Shown: positions 1-8,440 of the stretch, piece by piece
How the letters are laid out: the number at the start of each line of letters is the position of its first letter
How positions within the stretch are numbered: the first letter of the stretch is position 1
Source of the DNA: an uncultured Chitinophaga sp.
Lineage (GTDB): Bacteria; Bacteroidota; Bacteroidia; Chitinophagales; Chitinophagaceae
DNA: 20,222 nucleotides
Direction of reading: 5' to 3'
Assembly (NCBI RefSeq): GCF_937874145.1
Contig: NZ_CALNBI010000405.1
Span: 1 to 20,222, forward strand
Program-made: the position numbers and the translations under genes
Notes under the pieces: model-generated
What the model saw: the letters and a program-made list of their open reading frames with translations, nothing else
What the model was told of the DNA's origin: nothing
The model's database searches: none

Positions 1-2180
1 TACCGCCGTTCCGGATGGATATCAAAGACACCAAAGCCACCTGGATGAGCGCCCTCCCGCACGGCTGGGCCGACCAGGTAGATGCCCGCAACAACGGGAA
101 ATACGACCGCTGGGTACCCGTCAAACGCTCCGGGAACAAGGAATACGCGAAAGTCCCCATGACCATGGGCTACTACAACCGCGAAGACATTCCCTTCTAT
201 TACGCCCTGGCCGACGCCTTCACCGTTTGCGACCATAATTTCTGCTCCTCCCTCACCGGCACCACGCCCAACCGCCTCTACTTCTGGACCGGCACCATCC
301 GCGAAAAGATGAACGGCGCGTCCAAAGCCAACGTGTGGAATTCCGACGTCGATTACGGCGAAGAAGCACACTGGAAAACCTATCCCGAAGTGCTGGAAGA
401 AAACGGCGTTTCCTGGAAAATTTACCAGAACGAAATCAGCGTGGGCGTTGGGCTCGAAGGGGAAGAGGAAGCCTGGCTCGCCAATTTCACCGATAACCCC
501 ATCGAGTGGTTTTCGCAATATCATGTGCATTACCACGAGCCGCACCTGCAGTTCATCCGCAAGTATAAAGACGAGCTGCCCGGCCGCATCGCCGATATGG
601 AGAAACAACTGGCCGGCCTCACGGCGGGCTCAAAAGAACATGCAAGCCTCGAAAGGCGCCTCAAAAACGCCCGCAAAGAGCAGGAACAGATCAAAACCGT
701 ACTCGAAAAAGTGGCTGCCACACCTTTCAGCGCCTTGCCGGAAAGGGAGCAGCAGTTGCATAAGAAGGCATTCACGACCAACGCAGGCGACCCGGATTAC
801 CATAGCCTTTCTAAATTGCAGTACAAAGACGGCGAAACGGAACGCGAAGTGCAGCTCCCGAAGGGCGATGTGCTCCACCAGTTCCGGCAGGACGTGAAGA
901 GCGGCAACCTGCCCGCCGTTTCCTGGGTAGTGGCGCCCGAAAACTTCTCCGACCACCCCGGCGCGCCCTGGTATGGCGCCTGGTACCTGTCTGAAGTGAT
1001 GGACATCCTCACCAGCAATCCCGAAGTCTGGAAGAAGACCATTTTCATCCTGACCTACGACGAAAACGACGGTTACTTCGACCACGTTCCGCCTTTCACC
1101 GCGCCGGACCCTTCGCGCCCCGAAACCGGGAAAACGTCCGCGGGGATCGATACTTCGCACGAATGGGTGAGCCGCGACGCGCAGCGTAACTGGCCCGACG
1201 ATATCCGTGAAAGCTCCATCGGCCTGGGGTACCGGGTGCCCATGATCGTGGCGTCGCCATGGTCGCGGGGCGGGTACGTGAACTCGCAGGTGTTTGACCA
1301 TACTTCCAACCTCCAGCTGCTCGAAAAATGGCTGGCGCATAAGCTGAAAAAGCCCATGACGTGCGAGAACATCACGGCCTGGCGGCGCGCCGTGTGCGGG
1401 GATCTTTCCTCCGTGTTCCGCCCCTGGAACGGGGAGAAGATCGCTGCGCCGAAGTCTATCGAGCGCGAGGCTTTTATCGAAACTATCCACAACGCCAAAT
1501 TCAAGGCGGCGCCGGCGAATTTTACGGTGCTGAAAGGAGACGTGAAAGATCCGCAGCGCCATCTGCCGCTGCAGGAGAAAGGGATCCGTCCGGCCTGCGC
1601 CATACCGTACGAGCTGTATGCCCACGTGGCGCCCTCGGCCGGAGGGGCGCTGCGCATCACCCTGGAAGCAGGCAGCCAGCGTTTCGGCGGCAAATCCGCC
1701 GGAGGTGCATTCAACGTCTATGGAAAAGAGATGTACAACCGCTCTTACGCCGTGGCGCCCGGCAGGAAAGTGGAAGACGAATGGAGCGCGGACCTCTTCC
1801 CCGGAGGGGATTATGACCTGGGTATCTATGGTCCCAACGGCTTTTACCGCGGGTTCCGCGGGCAGGCAGCTAAGTTCCCGGAAGGGTTTTCCTGCGTGCT
1901 GGAGCCCCATAACGGCAACGCGCTGCAATTCCGGCTCCGCAATACCGGGAAAAAAGAAGTGCGCGTCCGTTTGAAAGACGTATATGGCCAGGTTGACGGC
2001 AAAACGTCCATCATCAAACCCGGCGACAACAAAACCCTGCTGGTGCCTTTGCTGAAGGCCCACAGCTGGTACGACATCCAGGTGATCGTGGATAACGGCG
2101 TGGCGGAGTTCCAGTTCGCCGGCCACCTCGAAACCGGTGCCGAAAGCTTCAGCGACCCGGTAATGGGAGGGGTTATGTAA
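1..2180 (+). CDS. Phosphocholine-specific (non-haemolytic type) phospholipase C, 5'-truncated by the window
   Basis: The reading frame is already open at base 3 (Pro-Pro-Phe-Arg before the first Met at base 15), so the true N-terminus, probably with an export signal, lies outside the window; about 725 residues are visible. The protein should hydrolyse phosphatidylcholine-type lipids to diacylglycerol and a phosphoalcohol outside the cytoplasm. Supporting motifs are GTTPNRLYFWTGT near the start, and TYDENDGYFDHVPPF around base 1060-1095. The latter is the Asp/His metal-site region of the AcpA/phospholipase C superfamily. After the catalytic domain come two tandem C-terminal modules of the DUF756 type, beginning near bases 1600 and 1890, which are diagnostic for this bacterial PLC family. 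An insertion rich in Lys/Glu (about bases 550-760) looks helical. The gene is followed directly by a hairpin terminator, so it ends its transcript. Family call is firm; substrate preference is inferred. Confidence 0.9.
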   Translation, partial: PPFRMDIKDTKATWMSALPHGWADQVDARNNGKYDRWVPVKRSGNKEYAKVPMTMGYYNREDIPFYYALADAFTVCDHNFCSSLTGTTPNRLYFWTGTIREKMNGASKANVWNSDVDYGEEAHWKTYPEVLEENGVSWKIYQNEISVGVGLEGEEEAWLANFTDNPIEWFSQYHVHYHEPHLQFIRKYKDELPGRIADMEKQLAGLTAGSKEHASLERRLKNARKEQEQIKTVLEKVAATPFSALPEREQQLHKKAFTTNAGDPDYHSLSKLQYKDGETEREVQLPKGDVLHQFRQDVKSGNLPAVSWVVAPENFSDHPGAPWYGAWYLSEVMDILTSNPEVWKKTIFILTYDENDGYFDHVPPFTAPDPSRPETGKTSAGIDTSHEWVSRDAQRNWPDDIRESSIGLGYRVPMIVASPWSRGGYVNSQVFDHTSNLQLLEKWLAHKLKKPMTCENITAWRRAVCGDLSSVFRPWNGEKIAAPKSIEREAFIETIHNAKFKAAPANFTVLKGDVKDPQRHLPLQEKGIRPACAIPYELYAHVAPSAGGALRITLEAGSQRFGGKSAGGAFNVYGKEMYNRSYAVAPGRKVEDEWSADLFPGGDYDLGIYGPNGFYRGFRGQAAKFPEGFSCVLEPHNGNALQFRLRNTGKKEVRVRLKDVYGQVDGKTSIIKPGDNKTLLVPLLKAHSWYDIQVIVDNGVAEFQFAGHLETGAESFSDPVMGGVM

Positions 2181-2200
2181 AAGCAGCTATGTGCAATATG

Positions 2201-2236
2201 AAAAAAGCCGGGGCGTTGCGATGCTCTGGCTTTTTC
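2201..2236 (+). terminator. Hairpin terminator after phospholipase C gene
   Basis: The arms AAAAAGCC and GGCTTTTT are perfectly complementary, and the stem extends inward through G-U and G-C pairs to about 13 bp around a GTTGCGAT loop, followed by a T run. It lies 20 bases after the stop codon. The A-rich 5' arm and T-rich 3' arm would also let it act for the convergent gene whose stop is at 2431, although that is almost 200 bases away. Confidence 0.8.
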
Positions 2237-2361
2237 TATGGAAATCGGTATTAAGCAGTGTTGAAGCTGATAGTATTTTGATTAATGCGCGGGGAAATGC
2301 CGGCAAGAGGCCGGGAAATGGGCTGGAATGTCGCGTGGAATGGGCTTTGTAAGGACGGCGA

Positions 2362-2394
2362 AGGTGGAGTTGAGGTGGACTTGAGGTGGACTTG
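2362..2394. repeat. Three tandem copies of an 11-bp unit
   Basis: AGGTGGAGTTG is followed by two identical copies of AGGTGGACTTG in direct tandem; one base differs in the first copy. The repeat sits in the roughly 190-base non-coding interval between the convergent phospholipase and YdeI-like genes. The rest of this interval holds only degenerate GGAATG/GAAATG words and no convincing gene. Confidence 0.7.
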
Positions 2395-2430
2395 ATCTGG
2401 TCCTGAATTGTGCGAAAATAGCATTAGGCT

Positions 2431-3027
2431 TTATTGATACTTCCAGTTGCGGCCTTTTCCTTCGCTGATCCACTCCACGGCCTGGGCGATCCTTTTGTTG
2501 GCGGTAGCCTCGGTTTTGGCTTCGGCCACCCATTCGATGTATTCTTTCCGGAACGAATAGCTGGCTTCGCTGAATTTCTTGCCGGCGGCTTTATTTTTTT
2601 GCAGCGCGGCGGCGAAGGCGGGAGGGATGTCCGGTTCTTTTTTCCCGGCAGCGGGCCTGGAAGGCACTTTGATGCCGTCGCGGTTCAGGCGGTCGGCTTC
2701 GCGGAGGTAAGATAGCAGGGTATTGTCGGCCGGGAGGTCTTTGAGCGACGCGATCTTCCCGAAATGCCCCATCGCTGCCTTGTCCATAGCGGTCAGCAGT
2801 CTATTGGGATCTTCCATGATGGCCGCTTTCCAGAATCCCAAAGAGCAATGTTGCTTGAATGCGGCCATGTTGCAGAGGATTTCGCCGTGGGTCATAAAGT
2901 GTGGGAATCCCCATTTGATGCCTTCTTCGGCATGTGGACAGGCCTGGTGGACCAGTTCCCGGATGTGCCGGAGAATGGGCTGCGCGAAGGGGGCCGCTTT
3001 GGCGATGTAGGCGTCGGTTTTGTCCAT
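2431..3027 (-). CDS. DUF1801 / YdeI-OmdA family protein
   Basis: A 198-residue cytoplasmic protein with no signal peptide or membrane segment. Residues about 15-115 resemble the DUF1801 fold (YdhG-like), with the typical KWGFPHF and HCSLGFWK stretches. Residues about 133-195 match the OmdA C-terminal helical domain, with PPAFAAAL and a YIEWVAEAKTEATANKRI stretch. This two-part architecture is common in Bacteroidota. The OmdA name comes from a reported association of YdeI with OmpD and bacteriocin protection; the biochemical role is unknown. The Met at 3027 gives the usual N-terminus for the family. The gene is transcribed towards the phospholipase gene and appears monocistronic. Family call firm, function not assignable. 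Confidence 0.85.
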   Translation of the reverse strand: MDKTDAYIAKAAPFAQPILRHIRELVHQACPHAEEGIKWGFPHFMTHGEILCNMAAFKQHCSLGFWKAAIMEDPNRLLTAMDKAAMGHFGKIASLKDLPADNTLLSYLREADRLNRDGIKVPSRPAAGKKEPDIPPAFAAALQKNKAAGKKFSEASYSFRKEYIEWVAEAKTEATANKRIAQAVEWISEGKGRNWKYQ

Positions 3028-3196
3028 ACCGTAATATTATAGAAAAAAGCTATCTTGTAAACACTTTTACCCCGCCCCATGTTCATTCCGGCATTACCTA
3101 CCGTATTAATACGCAACTATTTCGGGAAGTTGTACGGTGCCTGCCGTCCGGTCCCTGTATTAATTTGCATCCTATCACATCAAACCAACAATTGTT

Positions 3197-3727
3197 ATGA
3201 AAAGAACATCGTTTTTTCCCTGGTTCCTCGTGATGCTCCTGCTGATAGCCCTGATCTACGCGTGGTTTTTCCGCGGGGCCGATGGGAAGATCCCTTACAA
3301 CCGTGAAGCGGCCAAAGAGCATGTGATCCCTTTCACCTCGGCCATCGAATACACGAAAGCCTACCGCGAGGCTAAAGCGGCATTGCAGCGGCAGATCCAG
3401 GACTCCGGGTACCTCGACCGCAACTTTAATCTCCCCGCCGCAGAATCCTTCAACCGCGACATTTTCGCCGCCCTCCTGGACCGCGACAGCGCGCAGGGCA
3501 TCCGCATTTACCTGGGCCTGAACGAGCAAAAGGAAGTTTGCTTTGTGATGGTGCCGGTAGACGAGAAAGGGAACGACCTGCGGGGCCGTATCGTGGACGG
3601 GCAGCAGGTAGCTTCCATTCCGGGCATTTCCTCCGCTTATGCCCTGCCGCCGATCGACGATGAAGCCGCTGAAAAGGGGCACCGTTGTCCCACCATTTGT
3701 CCTTCCGGCAGTGATCTTTATCCCTGA
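3197..3727 (+). CDS. Hypothetical membrane-anchored protein
   Basis: A 176-residue protein that I do not recognise. Residues 7-25 form one hydrophobic segment after a short basic N-terminus (MKRTSFFPW), with no lipobox cysteine, so it is an uncleaved anchor or a signal peptide with an exported body. The body is soluble and mixed charged; the C-terminus carries a Cys-Pro-x-x-Cys-Pro motif (RCPTICPSGSDLYP) reminiscent of short Cys-Pro tails in other Bacteroidota hypotheticals. It precedes the seven-helix protein by 21 bases and the two-component genes beyond, in the same direction, which suggests an operon with them. The existence of the gene is supported by codon pattern, plausible signal/anchor and lack of a competing frame; function unknown. 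Confidence 0.75.
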   Translation: MKRTSFFPWFLVMLLLIALIYAWFFRGADGKIPYNREAAKEHVIPFTSAIEYTKAYREAKAALQRQIQDSGYLDRNFNLPAAESFNRDIFAALLDRDSAQGIRIYLGLNEQKEVCFVMVPVDEKGNDLRGRIVDGQQVASIPGISSAYALPPIDDEAAEKGHRCPTICPSGSDLYP

Positions 3728-3748
3728 GCCTAAAATCAGCATTGCTAC

Positions 3749-4414
3749 ATGACATACCTCGCATCGGCGCTGTTGAGTTATACGATTCTTATTCCGCTGG
3801 TAGTAGCGCTGGTACGGGTGCATAAGATCCGTACCAGCTACTTTCCCTTCCTGGTGCTGCTGTTGCTGGCATTTACCACGGAGGTCGCCAGTGAGATCAG
3901 CCTCCGCCTCACCCGGGAAAATACCGCCATCAGCAATATTTACAGTCTCCTCGAGATCGGGGTGATCCTGTGGCAATTCCATGCCTGGGGCTTCCTCCGC
4001 AGGCGCAGGGCCCTGCTGATCGTGCTCGCCGCGCTCAGCTTCATTACGTGGATCACGGAGAATATCGGCTATGGCCGCCTGGAAACGCATTTCTGCTCCG
4101 CTACGGTATTCCTCAACAGCCTGATCGTTGTATTCCTTTGCATCAACGAAATCAACGCCCTCATCGCTTCCTACAGCGGAACCCTGCTTCGCAACGCCAG
4201 GTTCCTTATCTGCCTGGGATTGATGACCATCAGCATTTACAGCCTGATCACCGAAGGCACCCTGCTGATAGATCCGCAAAATGCCGTCATAGATTGGCCG
4301 ATTTTCTATATCTTTTCAATTACCAATGCGATCGTAAATGTCGTATACGCCATCGCCGTGTTTTTCATTCCCGTGAGGGATGACTACTATTTTTCCCGCA
4401 GATTCAAAGCCTGA
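3749..4414 (+). CDS. Seven-helix integral membrane protein of unknown function
   Basis: A 221-residue, very hydrophobic protein with about seven predicted membrane segments (near residues 4-22, 31-50, 62-81, 88-104, 114-134, 150-168 and 185-207). Arg-rich loops include RRRR at 84-87, and the C-terminal tail DDYYFSRRFKA is charged. No enzymatic motif is visible. The stop codon is only 9 bases before the histidine kinase gene, so the two are almost certainly co-transcribed. The kinase itself has a single N-terminal helix and no sensory domain, so this protein is a reasonable candidate for a partner that senses a membrane or lipophilic signal; that is inference from position only. Confidence 0.8.
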   Translation: MTYLASALLSYTILIPLVVALVRVHKIRTSYFPFLVLLLLAFTTEVASEISLRLTRENTAISNIYSLLEIGVILWQFHAWGFLRRRRALLIVLAALSFITWITENIGYGRLETHFCSATVFLNSLIVVFLCINEINALIASYSGTLLRNARFLICLGLMTISIYSLITEGTLLIDPQNAVIDWPIFYIFSITNAIVNVVYAIAVFFIPVRDDYYFSRRFKA

Positions 4415-4423
4415 CGGCGTTTT

Positions 4424-5164
4424 ATGGAAGAGAGGATATTGTATATCACGGTTTTTTTGTCCTCATTGCTGGGGGTGATCATCGCATTTTTCATTACTTC
4501 GATTATCCGGTCGCACCGCCGGTATGTTCGCCTGCAACGCGAGCGGATCACGGCGGAAGTGCGTTTGCTGGAAAATGAACGGAAACGCATCGCGGGCGAC
4601 CTGCACGACAGCCTGGGCCCGCTCCTCAGTTCCGTGAAGCTCCGCATCTGCAGCGTGGAAGTCACCGATCCCCGCGATAAGGAACAGATCGCGCAATCGT
4701 CCCGCCATATCGACGAGATCATCACCAGCATGCGCCAGATTTCATACGACCTGCTTCCTATCGCGCTGGAGCGCAAAGGCCTGATAGACGCCGTCAGGGA
4801 CTTTGCCGCGCACCTGGGCCGGGAAGACGAGCTGGAAGTGAACGTGTACACTATGAACGACGTAACTTCCCGCCCGGAGCAGGACATCCACCTGTTCCGC
4901 ATCCTCCAGGAGATCATTCATAACACCCTCAAACATGCCAGTGCCTCGCGGCTCGATATCGGGTTCAGGCAGGAGCCGGAAGAATTGTTGCTGCTGGTGC
5001 AGGACAATGGCCAGGGCTTCAGCGTGGAAAAAGCGCGGGAGCACTCGCGCGGGCTGGGGCTGAAAAGCCTCGAAACCCGCACCGATATCCTCGGCGGCTC
5101 CATTCATATTCGTTCCGCCGTGGGCGAGGGCACCCGGTACTACATCCGCATCCCCCGGGCATAA
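4424..5164 (+). CDS. Sensor histidine kinase, NarL-partner (HisKA_3) type
   Basis: A 246-residue kinase. Residues about 6-28 are a single membrane helix, followed by a short coiled stretch. The dimerisation/phosphoacceptor box is ERKRIAGDLHDSLGPLLSS with His61 as the phosphorylated residue, the form typical of the HisKA_3 family. The ATPase domain shows the N box (HNTLKHA, about 166-172), G1 (DNGQGF, 194-199) and G2 (GLGL, 210-213), and ends in GEGTRYYIRIP. There is almost no extracytoplasmic region, so signal detection must lie in the membrane or in another protein such as the upstream seven-helix protein. The LuxR-type response regulator follows 53 bases downstream and would be the phosphorylation partner; its frame is broken in this sequence, which would leave the kinase without its cognate regulator. 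Confidence 0.92.
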   Translation: MEERILYITVFLSSLLGVIIAFFITSIIRSHRRYVRLQRERITAEVRLLENERKRIAGDLHDSLGPLLSSVKLRICSVEVTDPRDKEQIAQSSRHIDEIITSMRQISYDLLPIALERKGLIDAVRDFAAHLGREDELEVNVYTMNDVTSRPEQDIHLFRILQEIIHNTLKHASASRLDIGFRQEPEELLLLVQDNGQGFSVEKAREHSRGLGLKSLETRTDILGGSIHIRSAVGEGTRYYIRIPRA

Positions 5165-5173
5165 TTAATTTGG

Positions 5174-5181
5174 TATATTTG
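5174..5181 (+). promoter_or_regulatory. Possible -7 promoter element before response regulator
   Basis: TATATTTG exactly matches the Bacteroidota -7 consensus TAnnTTTG and lies 36 bases before the regulator's ATG at 5218. No TTG is found at the expected -33 spacing, so the site may be weak or accidental. If real, the regulator has its own start site in addition to read-through from the kinase. Confidence 0.3.
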
Positions 5182-5217
5182 GGATGCGCCATATCCGCGG
5201 CGTGTAACCTCAACGCC

Positions 5218-5885
5218 ATGAAACACGACATCCGCCTCGCTGTTGCCGACGATCACGAAATATACCTCGACGGGCTGGCACTCATGCTTTCCCGGCAAGA
5301 CCACATCAAGCTCGAGGTCGCGCCTGCGACGGCCGCGAGCTGGTGGAACTGGTGCAGCGCGAACAGCCGGATGTGGTGATGACCGATATCAAAATGCCGA
5401 AGATGGACGGCATCGCGGCTACGCGGCAGCTGGTGCAGGAAATGCCCGGCATCAGGGTGATCGCCCTGTCGATGTTCGACGAAGAAGGGCTGATCGTGGA
5501 AATGCTGGAAGCCGGCGCGAAGGGGTATCTCCTCAAAAACGCCGACAAGCAGGAAATCCTGGAAGCCATTGAAAACGTGTTCGAAGACCATACCTACTAC
5601 TGCAAAAGTACATCGGCCAAGCTGGCGGGCATGATCGCGCGGAGCAAGTTCAATCCTTACCGGCAGAAGGAAGTGGTCACCTTCACCGAGCGCGAACAGG
5701 AAATCATCAAACTCATTTGCCAGCAACTCACGGCCCAGCAGATCGGCGACCGTATTTTCCTCAGCAAACGCACGGTAGAAGGCTACCGCACCCGGATACT
5801 CGAAAAGATGAACGTGCGCAACACCGCGGGGGTAGTGATGTATGCGCTGAAGCACAACCTGGTGCGGGAGGAAGACATCGTTTAA
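5218..5885 (+). pseudogene. NarL/FixJ-family response regulator, broken by a -1 frameshift
   Basis: Translation from ATG 5218 gives a normal receiver start (IRLAVADDHEIYLDGLALML, with the acidic Asp pair at residues 11-12). Around bases 5311-5325 the frame fails. From 5325 the continuation CDGRELVELV is read one frame over, followed by VVMTDIKMPKMDGI (phosphoacceptor Asp), LSMFDEEG and KNADK, then a complete LuxR-type helix-turn-helix (TEREQEIIKLICQQLTAQQI ... SKRTVEGYRTRILEKMNV) to the stop at 5885. The offset equals one missing base; restoring a G in the GTCGCGCC stretch would give L-E-V-G-A-C-D-G-R-E. A downstream GTG at 5343 would only yield a regulator lacking the first receiver strand and acidic pair. 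Either a true frameshift or a sequencing error. Confidence 0.85.
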
Positions 5886-5964
5886 GAAACCGGGCTTTTC
5901 GTGCCGCTAGGACATTCCCGCTGCATTATTTATCTTGAGTTCCTTACCATACATCTGAACCGCT

Positions 5965-8320
5965 ATGAGAATATCCTTGCTGGTAGTTGCCCTGCTTGCC
6001 GGAAGCGCCGCTTTCGCGCAGGACAACCTCACTTACCAACGCCCGCCTGCAGTGATCGAAGAACTGCTGCTGGCCAAACCTACGCCATCCGTTTCGTTGT
6101 CCAGGTCCGGGGAATGGATGATCCTGGCGGAAAAGAACCCTTTCCCTTCAGTTGCCGAGCTTGCCGAACCGGAACTCCGCATCGCGGGCCTTCGGCTTAA
6201 TCCCCGCAACTACGGCCCCAGCCGCAGCTCCAGCAGCGCCAGCCTCCGGCTGAAGCACCTGCCATCCGGCACAGAATCCGGCATCAACGGCCTTCCGCAA
6301 CCTGCGCGCATCTCGTACGTGACCTGGAGCCCCGACAGCCGCCAGGTCGCATTCCTGCAAACGGAAGACAGCCGCATCGACCTGTACCTGCTCGACGTGG
6401 AAAGCAAGCAGGCCGTAAAAGTGAACCAGCAACCTGTGAATGCCACGATGGGCACACCCTACGCCTGGATGGGGAATGAAGTACTGGTGTACCGCGCGGT
6501 GCCCCGCGGCCAGGGCGCCCTGCCTGCTGCTCCGGCTGCGCCTTCGGGCCCTGTGGCGCAGGAAAGCAAAGGCCGCAGCGCCGCTTCCCGCACCTACCAG
6601 GACCTTATCAAATCCCCCTACGACGAAGCCCTGTTCGCCCATATGGCCACCTCGCAGATCGTTATCATCGCGGGGAAGGAAGAACAGCCTGTTGGCGAAC
6701 CGGGAATCTTTGCCTCAGTGAGCGTATCGCCCGACAAGCAATTCCTGCTGGCGCGCCGGCTGGAAAAGCCTTTCAGCTACCTCGTGCCCGCATACGGCTT
6801 CCCGCACGCCTGGGAAGTGTACGGGAAAACCGGTAAACTGGTGAAAACCCTCGCGAAGAACCCCTCGTCGGAAGGCGCGCCCATCGGCTTCGACGATGTG
6901 GTGACCACGCCGCGCGAATTTGAATGGAAATCGGATGAAGGGCATACCGTCACATTCGTCAAAGCGCTCGATGGCGGCCTGGGCAAGCGGCCCGCCGAAT
7001 TCCGCGACGCCGTATACGCGCAAGACGTTACGCTGGATGCCGTACCGAAAGAACTCTTCCGTACCCGCCGACGTTTCGATAACGTAGTTTGGGGAACGCA
7101 GGACATGGCGCTGGTCTACGAAGCCCTGTTCGCCGACCGCAAATACCGCATCAGTATTCTCAACCAGCGCACCGGCCGCCTGGATTCGTTGTACGAGCAA
7201 AGCAGCAACGACGCTTACAGCGCGCTCGGCGTCCCTTTCACCACCCGCAACCAGTTCGACCGCGCCGTATTGTTCACCGGCCGGAAGAACGAACTGCTTT
7301 TCCGCTCCAACGGCGCTTCTCCCGAAGGCGATTTGCCGCTGGTGCAATCGCTGGACGTGAAAACCGGCAAGAAGTCTATCCTCTGGCGTTGCCAGGCGCC
7401 GTTCTATGAAACCGTGGTGGATGTAATCGATCCGGAGAAACTGACGGTGCTGACTTCCCGCGAAAGCAATACCGAAGTGCCCAATTACTATATCCGCGAC
7501 CTCCGCAAGCGCGCGCCGACCGGCAGGAAGGTCACGGATTTCGAGAATCCCTACAAAGCCATGGAAGGGGTGCAGAAACAGAAAATTACCTACAAGCGCG
7601 CCGACGGCATCCAGCTGACCGGCGATCTGTACCATCTGGGCTTATCCGCGCGAATACAAATCCGCGGCAGATGCTGCCCAGGTGCGTGGTTCGAAGTACA
7701 CGTTTCCCCGTGTAGGCTATGGCGGGCCGATTTTCTGGGTGACGCAGGGATACGCCATCCTCGACAACGCCGAAATGCCCATCGTAGGCGAGGGCGACAA
7801 GGAGCCGAACGATAATTTCATCCCGCAGCTGCACCTCAACGCCCATGCGGCGATCCAGGCGCTGGCGCGGATGGGCGTGGGCGACAGCAACCGCGTGGCG
7901 GTAGGCGGCCATAGCTACGGAGCGTTCATGACGGCTAACCTGCTCGCACACACGAACCTGTTCAAGGCGGGCATCGCGCGGAGCGGCGCCTACAACCGGA
8001 CGCTGACGCCTTTCGGCTTCCAGTACGAAGAGCGGACCTACTGGCAGGCGCCCGAGGTGTACTTTAATATGAGCCCCTTCAGTTTCGCCAGCAAGATAAA
8101 AACACCTTTATTGCTCATTCATGGTGAGATGGATAACAATTCCGGCACTTTCCCCATCCAGAGCGAACGGCTTTATAATGCCGTCAAAGGCCACGGGGGC
8201 ACGGTGCGGTTCGTGCAGCTGCCTTACGAAAGCCATGGATATGCGGCCCGGGAGAACATCCTGCACATGCTCTGGGAGCAGACGCAATGGCTGAATCAAT
8301 ACGTTCGCGACGCGAAATAA
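5965..8320 (+). pseudogene. S9 family peptidase, glutamyl-endopeptidase-like, broken by an internal deletion
   Basis: The gene starts with a clear signal peptide (MRISLLVVALLAGSAAFAQ) and a beta-propeller region, with several WD/PD-type strand motifs such as VTWSPDSRQVAFLQT. The C-terminal alpha/beta-hydrolase domain resembles plant chloroplast glutamyl endopeptidase and bacterial relatives. It contains GGHSYGAFM with the nucleophile Ser codon at 7913, HGEMDNNSG with Asp at 8132, and ESHGYAARE with His at 8234. The frame from 5965 reads GDLY at 7621-7632 and then becomes nonsense; the sensible continuation WAYPREYKSAADAAQVRGS begins at 7637 one frame over. Relatives have about 15-20 residues between these points, so roughly 50 bases (a length leaving remainder 2 on division by 3) appear to be missing. 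As written, propeller and catalytic domains are separated and no active enzyme would form. A terminator follows. Confidence 0.85.
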
Positions 8321-8343
8321 CAGTGATACGATATTACCCGGAA

Positions 8344-8376
8344 CGGGGCGCCTGTGGTTTGGCGCCCCGTTTTTTT
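8344..8376 (+). terminator. Strong terminator after S9 peptidase gene
   Basis: CGGGGCGCC and GGCGCCCCG form a perfect 9-bp GC-rich stem (8344-8352 with 8361-8369) around an 8-base loop, followed by seven Ts. It starts 23 bases after the peptidase stop and separates it from the outer-membrane protein gene. Confidence 0.92.
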
Positions 8377-8440
8377 GTGATGAGCGGCAGAGGTTTTGGT
8401 AAAGATTGGCGTCCAACATTGCAGAATAACCACCGAATTT

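Noticed and set aside
630..2126. 498-codon minus-strand frame inside the phospholipase gene
   Set aside because: Shadow of a gene with intact family motifs along its whole length; no plausible domain in the antisense product.
2282..2533. Small minus-strand frame overlapping the end of the YdeI-like gene and the 11-bp repeats
   Set aside because: Low-complexity product, partly encoded by the tandem repeat, overlapping a firm gene on the same strand in another frame.
3130..3167. Possible promoter (TTG plus TTAATTTG) before the 3197 gene
   Set aside because: The -7 word has a mismatch at its first conserved bases and the spacing to TTG is 27, too long for the Bacteroidota arrangement.
5343..5885. 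Independent short response regulator starting at GTG 5343
   Set aside because: The upstream frame supplies exactly the missing N-terminal receiver strand and acidic residues, so these are two halves of one frameshifted gene, not a separate gene.
8396..8440. TTG at 8396 as start of the outer-membrane protein
   Set aside because: It would place 15 polar residues before a textbook signal peptide; ATG 8441 is better.
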